From: Methylomonas methanica
GTDB lineage: Bacteria > Pseudomonadota > Gammaproteobacteria > Methylococcales > Methylomonadaceae
Assembly (NCBI GenBank): GCA_001644045.1
Contig: LUUF01000109.1
Location: 1 to 56,194 of the forward strand
Reading direction: 5' to 3'
DNA: 56,194 bases
The notes below the pieces were generated by a model that saw only the letters and a program-made list of their open reading frames with translations, had not been told where the DNA came from and did not search any database. Below, piece by piece: positions 1 to 9,308 of this stretch. Each line of letters starts with the position of its first letter. Positions within the stretch are counted from its first letter, which is position 1. A program made the translations under genes and the position numbers.

Positions 1-1257
1 TGTGACGACACTATCTAAACCCCGCAAAAATAAATACAGTCCCAAGCCCACCATCACCAAACCGCTGAGCAATTTCAGCCAACGGCCTTCTTTTTCCTGC
101 AAGCGATGTTGACTCAATGTGACGATACCCACACCCAGCACTATGACGTCATCCAACATATAAGCCAGATTGTACAGCAATAAGTAGCCGTAATAGTCCA
201 GCCCTTTTAATTCCCGCAAGGTGAGGATACGCGTGTAAAGAGCCGGAAATCCGGACGTACACAGCAACTCGACGATCTGTACCAGCAAGGCCAGTACTAC
301 GGCACCCAGTATCGCCCCCAGCAGATTTTCGGCTTGCAAAATTCGCCGCATCCGGTTGTAGATGCCGGGTTTGGCGGCGGCGGGAATCGACAGGGAAACG
401 CCCACGCCAAATGCCCAAAAATCTTTCAGATTGACGGCGCCGGCCAACACCGCAATGCCGGCGATAGCTAATTCCGAGGCCCGCGATAAGCCTATCAGTA
501 AAAACAGATTCAACCAGGCGGCCATGAATACGAAATAAGCCAGCCCTTCCACCGCAACGAACGTGCCGGCCACCGCCAGCATCCTGGGTCGATTATGCAT
601 AGGCGCCAGCATCGAAATCATCAGGATCAACACCCACATCGAGCAGGGATTGAAACCGTCCAACAAGCCCATGGCCAGCGTAAAGGCCGGCAATCCGACT
701 TCATCAAGGCTAATGCGTCGGCCAAACAGGTTCACGGCAAATACTTCCGGCTCAGGTACGGCAGGCTGGTTAAGCGGTACATCGCAAGATTCGCTGGCCT
801 GCACTGCGCAGCTGTCGGCTTCAGCGCCGGAGACGTCGGTTTGCCGCGCACCGGCGCGCAAAGCGTTGCGAATCAAGTCATCACTGTTGGCCTGTTCCGA
901 ATAGCCGACGATATACTCGCCTCGCACCAGGAACGTCGGCAACCTGATTGGCCCGGCTTGCCGGGATTCGGCAAGCAACTGCAAACGCGCCAAGGCTGTT
1001 GGCGCTTGCGAGATATTTTGCACAACGATCCTTAAATCGGGTTGCTCGCGTTGCAAGTCCGCCAAAAACTGTTCGGCTTGCTGGCAATGCTGGCAACCGT
1101 CGCGGACAAAGGCTTCGATGTCCACCGGACTTTCGGCGGCACCATCAGCGCCGAAAGCCGGCAGTATCGCCAACGAGAGCAACAACGCCAAACCGAAACG
1201 CATCAGTATCGACGGTAGCTGGGCCGACCATTCCGGAAAGAGTTTCAGTATCAGCAC
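1..1257 (-). CDS. Redoxin domain fused to a polytopic membrane domain (partial, C-terminus off window)
   Basis: Read directly on the minus strand; the frame stays open to the window edge, so the C-terminus is missing. An N-terminal signal/anchor (MRFGLALLLSLAILPAFGA) is followed by a thioredoxin/glutaredoxin-like domain with the CxxC motif DGCQHC and then several hydrophobic segments, the first reading MGLLDGFNPCSMWVLILMI. The order periplasmic redoxin then membrane domain recalls DsbD/CcdA-type electron-transfer proteins, so thiol redox transfer across the inner membrane is inferred. The start is set at GTG 1257 because a perfect AGGAGG lies at 1271-1266, 8 nt upstream; an in-frame ATG at 1305 has no ribosome binding site. 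It is divergent from mrcB. Confidence 0.75.
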   Translation of the reverse strand, partial: MLILKLFPEWSAQLPSILMRFGLALLLSLAILPAFGADGAAESPVDIEAFVRDGCQHCQQAEQFLADLQREQPDLRIVVQNISQAPTALARLQLLAESRQAGPIRLPTFLVRGEYIVGYSEQANSDDLIRNALRAGARQTDVSGAEADSCAVQASESCDVPLNQPAVPEPEVFAVNLFGRRISLDEVGLPAFTLAMGLLDGFNPCSMWVLILMISMLAPMHNRPRMLAVAGTFVAVEGLAYFVFMAAWLNLFLLIGLSRASELAIAGIAVLAGAVNLKDFWAFGVGVSLSIPAAAKPGIYNRMRRILQAENLLGAILGAVVLALLVQIVELLCTSGFPALYTRILTLRELKGLDYYGYLLLYNLAYMLDDVIVLGVGIVTLSQHRLQEKEGRWLKLLSGLVMVGLGLYLFLRGLDSVVT

Positions 1258-1418
1258 GCGTCTATCCTCCTCGATAGCTCCAGCAATATGTGCGGAAGCA
1301 CTCATTTTATTAGATAATAACAAGTTAAATGCATCGTACCGAACCAGCAGGTGCGATTTCCGCCCCATTCACACATGCCTGCCGCTAAATGCCGGTGGCA
1401 AGATCAGATACCGACTTA

Positions 1419-3746
1419 ATGGCCAGACGACCCAGAAGCAGCAAATCGACCGTTAGACGCAGAAAATCACAACCCCAAGCATCATGGCTGAAACGCTCGC
1501 TTGTTTCGCTGCTATTAATCGGGGCTTTTGTATTGGCGGCTTATGTCAGCTACCTCGATTACACCGTGCGCGAGCAATTCGAAGGCAAGCGCTGGTCCAT
1601 TCCGGCCCGCGTGTATGCCAGCCCTGTCGAGTTGTACGCCGGTTACGAAATTTCCAGCAAAAACCTGGAAGACTTATTGCTGGAATTGCATTATCGCCAG
1701 GATTATCAATTGGCCGGCGAAGGCTCTTATTACGTCAAGGGCGGCCAGATCAACATCCGTACCCGCGCCTTCAATTTTGGCAACACACCCCAGGAAAGCC
1801 GCAAAATCAGCGTTAGCTTCACTAGCGGCGGCATCGCCAGCATTACTGACGCAGGCACCGGCGAGAGTTTGGCCATCGTGCGCATGGACCCGGTGCAAAT
1901 CGGCAGTTTTTACCCGACTCGTAAGGAAGACCGGATTCTAATCAAGTTGGACGAAGCGCCGCAAACCCTGGTGCAAGGCCTGTTGTCTACCGAAGATAAG
2001 GACTTTTACAACCATTTCGGCATCTCGCCCAAGGGCATCGTCCGCGCCATGTGGTCGAACGTGAAAGCCGGCGGCATGGTGCAAGGCGGCAGTACCATCA
2101 CCCAGCAGTTGGTGAAAAACTTTTTCCTGAATCCCAAACGTACGCTGCGCCGCAAGCTCAAGGAAGCTTTGATGTCGTTTATTCTGGAATATCGCTACAG
2201 CAAGGATGAAATTCTGGAAGCCTATCTCAACGAAATATTCCTGGGCCAGGACGGCGCCAGCGCGGTACATGGCTTTGGCTTGGCCAGCGAGTTTTATTTT
2301 GGTCAATCTTTAAAAACCCTGAACCTGCATCAAGTCGCCACCTTGGTAGCTTTGGTGCGCGGACCGTCCGAATACGATCCACGCCGCAATCCCGAGCACA
2401 CCCTGGAGCGCCGCAACATCGTGCTGGATGCGATGCACACGGAAGGTTTTATCGACGCACAGCAAGTGAGCGAAGCGAAAAAACAGCCGCTGGGGGTTGC
2501 CACGGTCATTCATCGTTCCGCCAACCGCTATCCGGGTTTTATCGATTTGGTCAAACGGCAACTGAAACAGGAATATAAAGAAGACGATCTGACCTCGGAA
2601 GGCTTGCGCATCGTCACGACTTTGGACACCCGCATCCAGGACACGCTGGAAAAATCCATCGCCAGCAAACTGAAACATTTGGAGAAAAGCCCGAAAAGCA
2701 ACGATCTAGAAACCGCTGCCATCGTTACCCGTCGCGACAGCGGCGAGATTGTCGCACTGGCCGGCGGCCGCGATGCCGAGGATACTGGCTTTAACCGCGC
2801 ATTGGACGCGGTAAGGCCGATAGGCTCGTTGATCAAACCGGTGGTTTATTTGACCGCGCTGGAATATCCGGATCGCTACACCATCGCCACGCCGATCAGC
2901 GACACCCGCCTGGAAATTCCGGCCGAAAGAGGCAAAACCTGGTCGCCGGACAACTACGACAATCAGGAACACGGCGTGGTGCCGCTGCATAGCGCTTTGG
3001 CCCACTCCTATAACATGGCGACGGTGCGGATCGGTATGGACATTGGCTTGGCCAAAGTCGCCAATACCCTAAAAAGCATGGGTGTCAGCCGGCCGGTGGA
3101 TTTGTTTCCATCCTTCCTGCTGGGCGCGCAACCGCTGACGCCGCTGGAAGTTACGCAGTTGTATCAAACCCTGGCCGGCGACGGCTATGCAACGCCGTTG
3201 CGTTCGATCCGCGCGGTAAACGCCGCCGACGGCAAAGCCCTGCAAAGTTATCCGTTTACCGTGCGTCAAGCCGTCGATCCGGCCGCCAGCTTTATCACCA
3301 ACACCATTTTGCAGGAAGTGATGTACGCCGGCACCGGCCATTCCGCGTATAACTATATGCCGCAAAACATGGCCTTGGTCGGTAAAACCGGCACCACCAA
3401 TCAATTGCGCGACAGCTGGTTTGCCGGCTTTAGCGGCGATTTTCTGTCCGTGGTCTGGGTTGGCCGCGACGACAATAAACCGACCGGCTTGACCGGCGGA
3501 ACCGGCGCCCTACAAATCTGGTCCGAGCTGATGCGGCAAGTGTCGAAAAAGCCGGTCAGCCTGGTACCGCCCGATAATGTGCAGATGACCTGGATAGACC
3601 CGGCCAGCGGCTTGCTCAGTAATGAGGGCTGCCCCGGCGCTAAATTGATGCCTTTCGTGGACGGATCGGCGCCCAGCCAATTTGCCGACTGCGGAGCAAG
3701 TCCGGAATCCGGCGAAAGCTGGCTTAATAACCTGAACCCTTTTTAA
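1419..3746 (+). CDS. mrcB: Penicillin-binding protein 1B (bifunctional transglycosylase/transpeptidase)
   Basis: Inner-membrane enzyme that polymerises lipid II glycan strands and cross-links the peptides in the periplasm. The basic N-terminus is cytoplasmic and is followed by one membrane anchor (LVSLLLIGAFVLAAYVSYLD), a UB2H-like region (RWSIPARVYASPVELYAG), a GT51 domain with catalytic Glu at about residue 192 (STEDKDFYNHFG) and the GGSTITQQLVKN motif, and a transpeptidase domain with SxxK (S470-K473, GSLIK), SYN (HSYNMA) and KTG (K656, GKTGTTNQ). All key motifs are intact. At 775 aa the length is normal. ATG 1419 (MARRPRSSK) was chosen over ATG 1389; neither has a clear Shine-Dalgarno. 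lolA follows 2 nt after the stop, so the two are probably co-transcribed. Confidence 0.95.
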   Translation: MARRPRSSKSTVRRRKSQPQASWLKRSLVSLLLIGAFVLAAYVSYLDYTVREQFEGKRWSIPARVYASPVELYAGYEISSKNLEDLLLELHYRQDYQLAGEGSYYVKGGQINIRTRAFNFGNTPQESRKISVSFTSGGIASITDAGTGESLAIVRMDPVQIGSFYPTRKEDRILIKLDEAPQTLVQGLLSTEDKDFYNHFGISPKGIVRAMWSNVKAGGMVQGGSTITQQLVKNFFLNPKRTLRRKLKEALMSFILEYRYSKDEILEAYLNEIFLGQDGASAVHGFGLASEFYFGQSLKTLNLHQVATLVALVRGPSEYDPRRNPEHTLERRNIVLDAMHTEGFIDAQQVSEAKKQPLGVATVIHRSANRYPGFIDLVKRQLKQEYKEDDLTSEGLRIVTTLDTRIQDTLEKSIASKLKHLEKSPKSNDLETAAIVTRRDSGEIVALAGGRDAEDTGFNRALDAVRPIGSLIKPVVYLTALEYPDRYTIATPISDTRLEIPAERGKTWSPDNYDNQEHGVVPLHSALAHSYNMATVRIGMDIGLAKVANTLKSMGVSRPVDLFPSFLLGAQPLTPLEVTQLYQTLAGDGYATPLRSIRAVNAADGKALQSYPFTVRQAVDPAASFITNTILQEVMYAGTGHSAYNYMPQNMALVGKTGTTNQLRDSWFAGFSGDFLSVVWVGRDDNKPTGLTGGTGALQIWSELMRQVSKKPVSLVPPDNVQMTWIDPASGLLSNEGCPGAKLMPFVDGSAPSQFADCGASPESGESWLNNLNPF

Positions 3747-3748
3747 CT

Positions 3749-4375
3749 ATGTTTCTTAAACAAATTTTTGCTCTGGTTTTCCTGATCGCCACTACCCATT
3801 CAGTCTGGGCCGACGATGCGCCGATCTCGCGGCTAAAAAGCTTTTTAGCCAGCAGCGCGTCCTTGACGGCGGATTTCAAGCAAATCAGTTTCGATAAAAG
3901 CGGCCGCCCCGCGCAAAACAGCTTCGGCAAGTTTTATCTGAGCCGGCCCGGTAAATTTCGTTGGAACTACCAAAAACCGTTTGTGCAAGAGATTGTGTCG
4001 AATGCCGGTAAAGTCTGGTTTTACGATGCCGATCTGGAACAGGTAACGGTAAAACAGCTCGACGACTCGCTGGGTTCTACTCCCGCCCTGTTGCTGACCG
4101 GCGAAGTGGATATCGAAGAAAAGTTTATCCTGCAGGAACAAGGCAAGGAGGACGACGGGATGAACTGGGTAAAACTGTCGCCGAAGAACGAAGAAAGCGG
4201 TTTTAAATACATCCTGATCGGCTTGAACGGCAACCAGTTGGGCGGCATGGAGCTGAGCGACAATTTCGGACAATTAACCCGGATTTATTTTTCCAACATC
4301 CTGCTCAATCCCAAGCTGGACGACGCCTTGTTTAATTTCAAAGCGCCGAAAGGCGTGGATGTCTTTGAAAACTAA
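3749..4375 (+). CDS. lolA: Outer-membrane lipoprotein carrier protein LolA
   Basis: Periplasmic chaperone that accepts lipoproteins from LolCDE and hands them to LolB at the outer membrane. A Sec signal peptide (MFLKQIFALVFLIATTHSVWA) precedes the LolA fold, with typical segments SLTADFKQISFDKSGRP, FYLSRPGKFRWNYQKPF and VWFYDADLEQVTVKQLDD. The 208 aa length is standard. It begins 2 nt after mrcB with no clear ribosome binding site of its own, suggesting translational coupling. It converges with the sigma-54 activator, whose stop lies 6 bp away. Confidence 0.93.
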   Translation: MFLKQIFALVFLIATTHSVWADDAPISRLKSFLASSASLTADFKQISFDKSGRPAQNSFGKFYLSRPGKFRWNYQKPFVQEIVSNAGKVWFYDADLEQVTVKQLDDSLGSTPALLLTGEVDIEEKFILQEQGKEDDGMNWVKLSPKNEESGFKYILIGLNGNQLGGMELSDNFGQLTRIYFSNILLNPKLDDALFNFKAPKGVDVFEN

Positions 4376-4381
4376 GCTGAC

Positions 4382-6166
4382 TCAGGCCGGTTTACTGATC
4401 CCCAGCTTCTCCATTCGCGACCGCAAGGTCGTGGATGGCACGCCCAAAATCTTCGCGGCGCCCTGATTGCCGGCAATCCGCCAGGACGTCGCTTCCAGCG
4501 CTTTCAGAATATGCGCGCGCTCGGCTTCGTCCAGCGTGACTATCGGCGCTGCGGTGGGCGCGCCTGCACCGACCACATTCACGCAATCGACGGCGGCCAG
4601 TTGAGTACCCTTGGTTAAAATCACCGCGCGTTCGATGATATGTTGCAGTTCGCGAATATTGCCGGGCCAAAAATAGCTTTGCAGATCGGCCATCATCCGT
4701 TCCGGAATCGACTGAATTTTCTTGCCGAATTTTGCCGCGTATTTATCGATGAAATGTTTCACCAAAAACGGCACGTCTTCCTTGCGCTCGCGTAGCGGCG
4801 GCAAATTGATAGGAAATACGTTCAGGCGGTAATACAAGTCGGCGCGAAATTTACCCTGCTGAGAAAACTGCGCCAAGTCCCGATGCGTGGCGGCAATTAC
4901 CCGCACATCGCAAGTCAGGGTTTGCGTACCGCCCACCCGTTCGAACTCGCCTTCCTGTAGCACCCGCAACAGTTTGGCCTGCATTTCCAGCGGCAATTCG
5001 CCGATTTCATCGAGAAACAAGGTGCCGCCGTTTGCCAGTTCGAAACGCCCCAATTTGCGGGCAATCGCCCCGGTAAACGAGCCTTTTTCGTGACCGAACA
5101 ATTCGCTTTCCGCCAAATTCTCCGGAATCGTCGCGCAATTCAATTTCACCAGGGTCTTGTCTTTGCGCGCGCTAAGATTATGAATCGCCCTGGCGATCAA
5201 CTCCTTGCCGGTGCCGGTCTCGCCGGTGATCAACACCGTCGCGTCGGTGTTCGCTACCTGTCTCACCAGATCCATGGCCTGATGCAATGCTGGGGAGTTG
5301 CCGATCAATTCCTCGCCGTCCCTGCTGGCCAAGACTTCTTCTTGCAAATAAAGATTGATGCCCCGCAAGGTATTGCATTCCGCTTCCGCCTGTTGCCGGG
5401 CCTTGCGTTCGTTGATGTCGCGCAGAATCAGGATGTAAAGCTTCTGGCCGATGGCTTCCACCCGGGAGATGGTGGCTTCAATGGGAAAAATACTTTCGTC
5501 GGCACGTACCGCACTCATACCTTCCGAGACCCAGATCGCTTGCTCCGCCGGCACTCCGTTACGAAAATTGGTCAGGGTTTTATAAAGCTCGGGTGACAAG
5601 AATCGATCCACCGCCCGGCCAATATTGTCGGCGGCCTTGCAACGAAACATCTGTTCCGCCGCGGTGTTGAACAAGGTAATCCGCCCGGCTTCGTCCAGCG
5701 TCAGAATAGCATCCATCGCGTTCTCGAAAATCCGCGACAGGCGTTGTTCCTTTTCCTGCAACTCCAGCTTCAACTTCTGCAGCGTCAGGTGGGTTTGTAC
5801 GCGGGCAAGCACCTCCTCGTATTGAAACGGCTTGGTGATGTAATCGACCGCTCCGACTTGAAAGCCTTTTAATTTATCGGCGGTATCCGCCAAGGCGGTC
5901 ATGAATAACACCGGAATATCGCGGGTCGTGGGAATGGTTTTCAGGGTCTGGCAGACGGTAAAGCCGTCCATGCCCGGCATCAGTACATCCAGCAAAATCA
6001 GATCGGGCAGCTGGGCGACAGCCTGCACCAAGGCAATTTCTCCTGTTTCCGCGCGCAACACGTCAAACCCGGCTTCATCGACCAAGCCCGCCAATTCTTC
6101 CAGATTGACCGGATTATCGTCCAACATCAAGATTAACGGTTTATCGCGCTGCCGTTTATGATCCAT
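4382..6166 (-). CDS. Sigma-54-dependent response regulator, REC-PAS-AAA+-Fis HTH
   Basis: NtrC-class transcription activator in the cytoplasm. Domains in order: receiver (DD at 16-17, phospho-acceptor D60 in [13 protein letters not shown]), a short coiled coil, a PAS domain ([19 protein letters not shown]), a sigma-54 AAA+ ATPase with Walker A GETGTGKE, the GSFTGA loop that contacts sigma-54, and Walker [14 protein letters not shown], and a C-terminal Fis-type helix-turn-helix ([20 protein letters not shown]). It is the last gene of a four-gene minus-strand run, 38 nt after the hybrid kinase, and is presumably that kinase's output. The PAS domain between receiver and ATPase is less usual than plain NtrC and could take a second, direct signal. 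Targets are unknown. Confidence 0.92.
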   Translation of the reverse strand: MDHKRQRDKPLILMLDDNPVNLEELAGLVDEAGFDVLRAETGEIALVQAVAQLPDLILLDVLMPGMDGFTVCQTLKTIPTTRDIPVLFMTALADTADKLKGFQVGAVDYITKPFQYEEVLARVQTHLTLQKLKLELQEKEQRLSRIFENAMDAILTLDEAGRITLFNTAAEQMFRCKAADNIGRAVDRFLSPELYKTLTNFRNGVPAEQAIWVSEGMSAVRADESIFPIEATISRVEAIGQKLYILILRDINERKARQQAEAECNTLRGINLYLQEEVLASRDGEELIGNSPALHQAMDLVRQVANTDATVLITGETGTGKELIARAIHNLSARKDKTLVKLNCATIPENLAESELFGHEKGSFTGAIARKLGRFELANGGTLFLDEIGELPLEMQAKLLRVLQEGEFERVGGTQTLTCDVRVIAATHRDLAQFSQQGKFRADLYYRLNVFPINLPPLRERKEDVPFLVKHFIDKYAAKFGKKIQSIPERMMADLQSYFWPGNIRELQHIIERAVILTKGTQLAAVDCVNVVGAGAPTAAPIVTLDEAERAHILKALEATSWRIAGNQGAAKILGVPSTTLRSRMEKLGISKPA

Positions 6167-6204
6167 GTCTTTCTCCTTAACCTATCCGAACGTCCGCGAC
6201 AGCA

Positions 6205-8853
6205 TTATTCCTGAAATTCGTGCAAATAATCCTGAATGGCCGGCTCCAGCCGGATAATCGCTTGCTGTAGTAGCTCATAGCTGGCGGCCGCATCGATAAA
6301 GGCGGCCTCGTGACCCATCGTTTCCAGTTGCTGGGCGATCTTGCCGAACGGAAAGGCACCGATACTGTTGGCCGAGCTTTTTAGCGTATGCGCGGATAGC
6401 CGTAATAAATCCGCATCCTGGCGTTGTATCGCGTCGGCCATGTCATTCAGCAAGGGCGCGGACTGCTCCTGGAACAAGGTCATCATTTTGCATAACATTT
6501 GCTGTCTGCCGCGCACCCGATTTAAAGCTTGTTGCCAATCCAGCGCCGGCTCGGCTAATACCTCCGACGCTACGCTATTGCTATTCGTTTGTTCCGTTCC
6601 GATCATATTCCAGCACTCCACCATTGCCAACAAATCCTGTTCCTGCACCGGTTTGGCGATGTAGTCGTCCATGCCGGCAGCCAGACAGCGTTCCCTATCG
6701 CCTTTCAAGGCATGTGCGGTCATCGCGATGATACGCATGCGTTCGCCGGTCTCGCGCTCGTTGGCCCGAATGGCTTCGGTAGCCTGAAAACCGTCCATCA
6801 CCGGCATTTGCACGTCCATCAAGATCAGATCGAATAAGGTATCGCTGGCCAATATATCCAACACTTCCTGACCGTTGTTGGCCACCTTCACGGTATGGCC
6901 GCGCTCTTCCAGCAACACCACCGCCATATATTGGTTAACCGGATTATCTTCCGCCAACAAAATCCGCAATTTACGTGGCGGCTCGGCCAGTACTGTGGGT
7001 GAAGCTTCAGAAGCTTTGGCGGATTTACCCAGCGCCGATTGGATGGCATTCCACAATTCGGAATGTTTGACCGGTTTGCGCACGTACAAATTAATGCCCA
7101 AATCGTGGCAGCGTTCGCAATCGTCAGGACGGTCCGCAGACGACAACATCATGATGGTCACCGGTTCGAAGCGTTGATCTTCTCTGATGGCTTGCGCCAC
7201 CATGAAACCGTCCATGATCGGCATCATCGCATCGAGCAGAATCAAGGCGTAGGCTTCGCCGGATTCCGCCATGTTCCGCAATGCGGCGATAGCCGCGTCA
7301 CCGCTATCGACAGTGGTCGGCCGCATGCCCCAATGATTCAAGATTTCCGAGAACACCCGTAAATTGATGGCATTGTCGTCCACGATCAACACCGGTAGAT
7401 TTTTAACGTCTATCAGGGGTTGAAAGGGTGCATCAACCTCGCTTTTAGTGTGCCTGTCAAACACCGCGGTAAAGAAAAAAGTGCTGCCTTTATGTTCCTC
7501 GCTTTCCAGCGACAAATGCCCGCCCATCAATTCGACCAAGCGCGAGGAAATCGACAGACCCAGGCCCGTGCCGCCGAATTTCCGCGTCGAGGACGCGTCT
7601 ATTTGCGCGAAGGCTTCGAAAATAAGCTGTTGTTTATCCGGCGAAATACCAATACCGGTGTCGCTGACCGCAATCTGCAGGCAGACTTTATTTTCATCGA
7701 CCGACTCAGGTTTAACCTGCACCACGATTTCGCCGTGCTGGGTAAACTTAATCGCGTTTCCAACCAGATTGATAATGACTTGATTCAAGCGGCCGACGTC
7801 GCCAAGCAAATCGTCCGGGGTTTCCGGATCAATGCGCAGCATCAACTCCAGGTCTTTTTCGTGCGCATGGCCGGCCAACAACTTTAACGTGTCGCCAAGA
7901 CTCTCGCGGACTTTAAAGGGCGCATGGTCGAGTTCGAGCTTACGGGCTTCAATTTTGGAAAAATCCAGAATATCGTTAACAATCCGCAGCAAGGCATCGG
8001 CCGAGCTGTTCGCCATCCCCAGAAACTCGCGCTGCTGCGGCGTGAGTTCGGTACGCAACGCCAAACCTATCATGCCGATGATGCCGTTCATCGGCGTGCG
8101 GATTTCATGGCTCATATTCGCCAGAAATTCGCTCTTCGCACCGGCAGCCTGCAACGCCGCATCCCGGGCGGAAAGCAGGGCTTGGCGCATTTTTTCCAGA
8201 TGCTCAGCCAACGCCGCCACTTCGGTAATCTTGGTGCCGGAATTAAATTGCCCGGTGTGATTGCCGGCGGCGATTTGTTCGGCTTCGTCGCGCAAACGCT
8301 CCAGCGGCATGACCAGTTTGCGCCCGAACAAACCCACCACCAACAGAGTCAAGCCCATATAAATAGCCACGAAATAAGCGCTACGCTGATAGATGGTGGC
8401 GATGTCGCGTTGGATCTGCCGCTCGTCGTAACCCAACCTCAACATCGCCAGCGAGCCGTCTTCCGGATTCAGAATCGGTACTGCCAGAAAATAAATATCG
8501 TCATCGTGCTCGCCGAAGAAAAAATCTTCCTGAAATTGCTGCTGGGCGTTGAGTTCGATGTCGGCGCGAATATTGCCGCGCTCGGTGGCAATTTCTGCAA
8601 ACGCCAAGCGACCGTTCAACAGAAACTCGCCTAACAAGCCTTGCAATTCGCCGGCCTTGCTATGCTCCAGCCGAGGCGTGACCAGATTACTGAACAACAA
8701 GGCATCGGACCTGACGTAATTGACAAACTGCGCTTCCAGACTGGGCTTAATCACCCGATAAATGCCGAACAGCAACACCGGCACCAACAGTAAATGAATA
8801 CCGACAACAGCCAGAATCATTCGGCCGTTAAAACTATGAAAAAACCGACTCAT
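6205..8853 (-). CDS. Hybrid sensor histidine kinase (sensor-HAMP-HisKA-HATPase-REC-REC-HPt)
   Basis: Inner-membrane phosphorelay sensor of BarA-like layout. The N-terminal membrane segment (ILAVVGIHLLLVPVLLFGI), a periplasmic sensor of about 150 aa and a second segment (FVAIYMGLTLLVVGLFG) are followed by HAMP, a HisKA box with H near residue 248 (NMSHEIRTPMNGIIG), HATPase_c (G boxes DTGIGIS and GGTGLGLSISSRL), two receivers (D near 540 in LILLDAMMP; D near 679 in LILMDVQMP) and an HPt domain (H near 821 in LSAHTLKSSANSIG). ATG 8853 overlaps the upstream stop as ATGA, so it is preferred to ATG 8871. Coupling to the upstream binding-protein gene suggests that protein helps supply the signal. 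Confidence 0.92.
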   Translation of the reverse strand: MSRFFHSFNGRMILAVVGIHLLLVPVLLFGIYRVIKPSLEAQFVNYVRSDALLFSNLVTPRLEHSKAGELQGLLGEFLLNGRLAFAEIATERGNIRADIELNAQQQFQEDFFFGEHDDDIYFLAVPILNPEDGSLAMLRLGYDERQIQRDIATIYQRSAYFVAIYMGLTLLVVGLFGRKLVMPLERLRDEAEQIAAGNHTGQFNSGTKITEVAALAEHLEKMRQALLSARDAALQAAGAKSEFLANMSHEIRTPMNGIIGMIGLALRTELTPQQREFLGMANSSADALLRIVNDILDFSKIEARKLELDHAPFKVRESLGDTLKLLAGHAHEKDLELMLRIDPETPDDLLGDVGRLNQVIINLVGNAIKFTQHGEIVVQVKPESVDENKVCLQIAVSDTGIGISPDKQQLIFEAFAQIDASSTRKFGGTGLGLSISSRLVELMGGHLSLESEEHKGSTFFFTAVFDRHTKSEVDAPFQPLIDVKNLPVLIVDDNAINLRVFSEILNHWGMRPTTVDSGDAAIAALRNMAESGEAYALILLDAMMPIMDGFMVAQAIREDQRFEPVTIMMLSSADRPDDCERCHDLGINLYVRKPVKHSELWNAIQSALGKSAKASEASPTVLAEPPRKLRILLAEDNPVNQYMAVVLLEERGHTVKVANNGQEVLDILASDTLFDLILMDVQMPVMDGFQATEAIRANERETGERMRIIAMTAHALKGDRERCLAAGMDDYIAKPVQEQDLLAMVECWNMIGTEQTNSNSVASEVLAEPALDWQQALNRVRGRQQMLCKMMTLFQEQSAPLLNDMADAIQRQDADLLRLSAHTLKSSANSIGAFPFGKIAQQLETMGHEAAFIDAAASYELLQQAIIRLEPAIQDYLHEFQE

Positions 8854-9308
8854 TCCAGGGCTCCTTGCCATAACACATTAACCGCTTTAAGGCCTTGATT
8901 TGCCTTCACTTGATCTTCCCACAAATATGTCACGGTACCGGGATTCTGCTGCAGGGTATCGACCAAGCTCTTCAGATCATTGAAACTTTCCGGGCGCTTA
9001 CCGCCGAGACGAAAAACCACCGATATGGTCTGGCTTTCATAGGCATTAGCCGACATGAACGCCACTTTTTGCAGGAATACTTCAAAAATTAACGGATCAC
9101 TGATGTTCAATAAGGGCACGGGATGCTCGCCGCCCTTTTCCAGCGGCACGCCCAAAAACAATTTTCTGGCCTCTTGCACGGTTAAGGGCGGCATCGATGA
9201 GTTGGCGCTGGTGGCCAATACCAGGGAATGGCGAGTAATAGCCCATAGACTCTGCGCCCCAAGCAGCAATAGCAAACCGACGATACCAAGGCCGCGCAGC
9301 ATTTTCAT
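8850..9308 (-). CDS. Periplasmic phosphate-binding-like (PBP-like) protein, signalling partner of the hybrid kinase
   Basis: Exported protein of 152 aa with a signal peptide (MLRGLGIVGLLLLLGAQSLWA) and a small binding-protein-like domain (PPLTVQEARKLFLGVPL; TVTYLWEDQVKANQGLKAVN). The pattern resembles short PstS-like proteins often encoded beside sensor kinases; it is about half the length of a true ABC-transporter binding protein and no permease is nearby. ATG 9308 forms an ATGA overlap with the stop of the barrel gene, and its own stop overlaps the kinase start in the same way. This strict coupling implies fixed stoichiometry in one system. The ligand is unknown; a phosphate-like anion is only an analogy. 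Confidence 0.7.
   Translation of the reverse strand: MKMLRGLGIVGLLLLLGAQSLWAITRHSLVLATSANSSMPPLTVQEARKLFLGVPLEKGGEHPVPLLNISDPLIFEVFLQKVAFMSANAYESQTISVVFRLGGKRPESFNDLKSLVDTLQQNPGTVTYLWEDQVKANQGLKAVNVLWQGALE

Noticed and set aside
563-1456. Rightward frames of about 110-146 codons at the left end
   Set aside because: They are shadows of the leftward redoxin-membrane gene, which has better start signals and recognisable domains.
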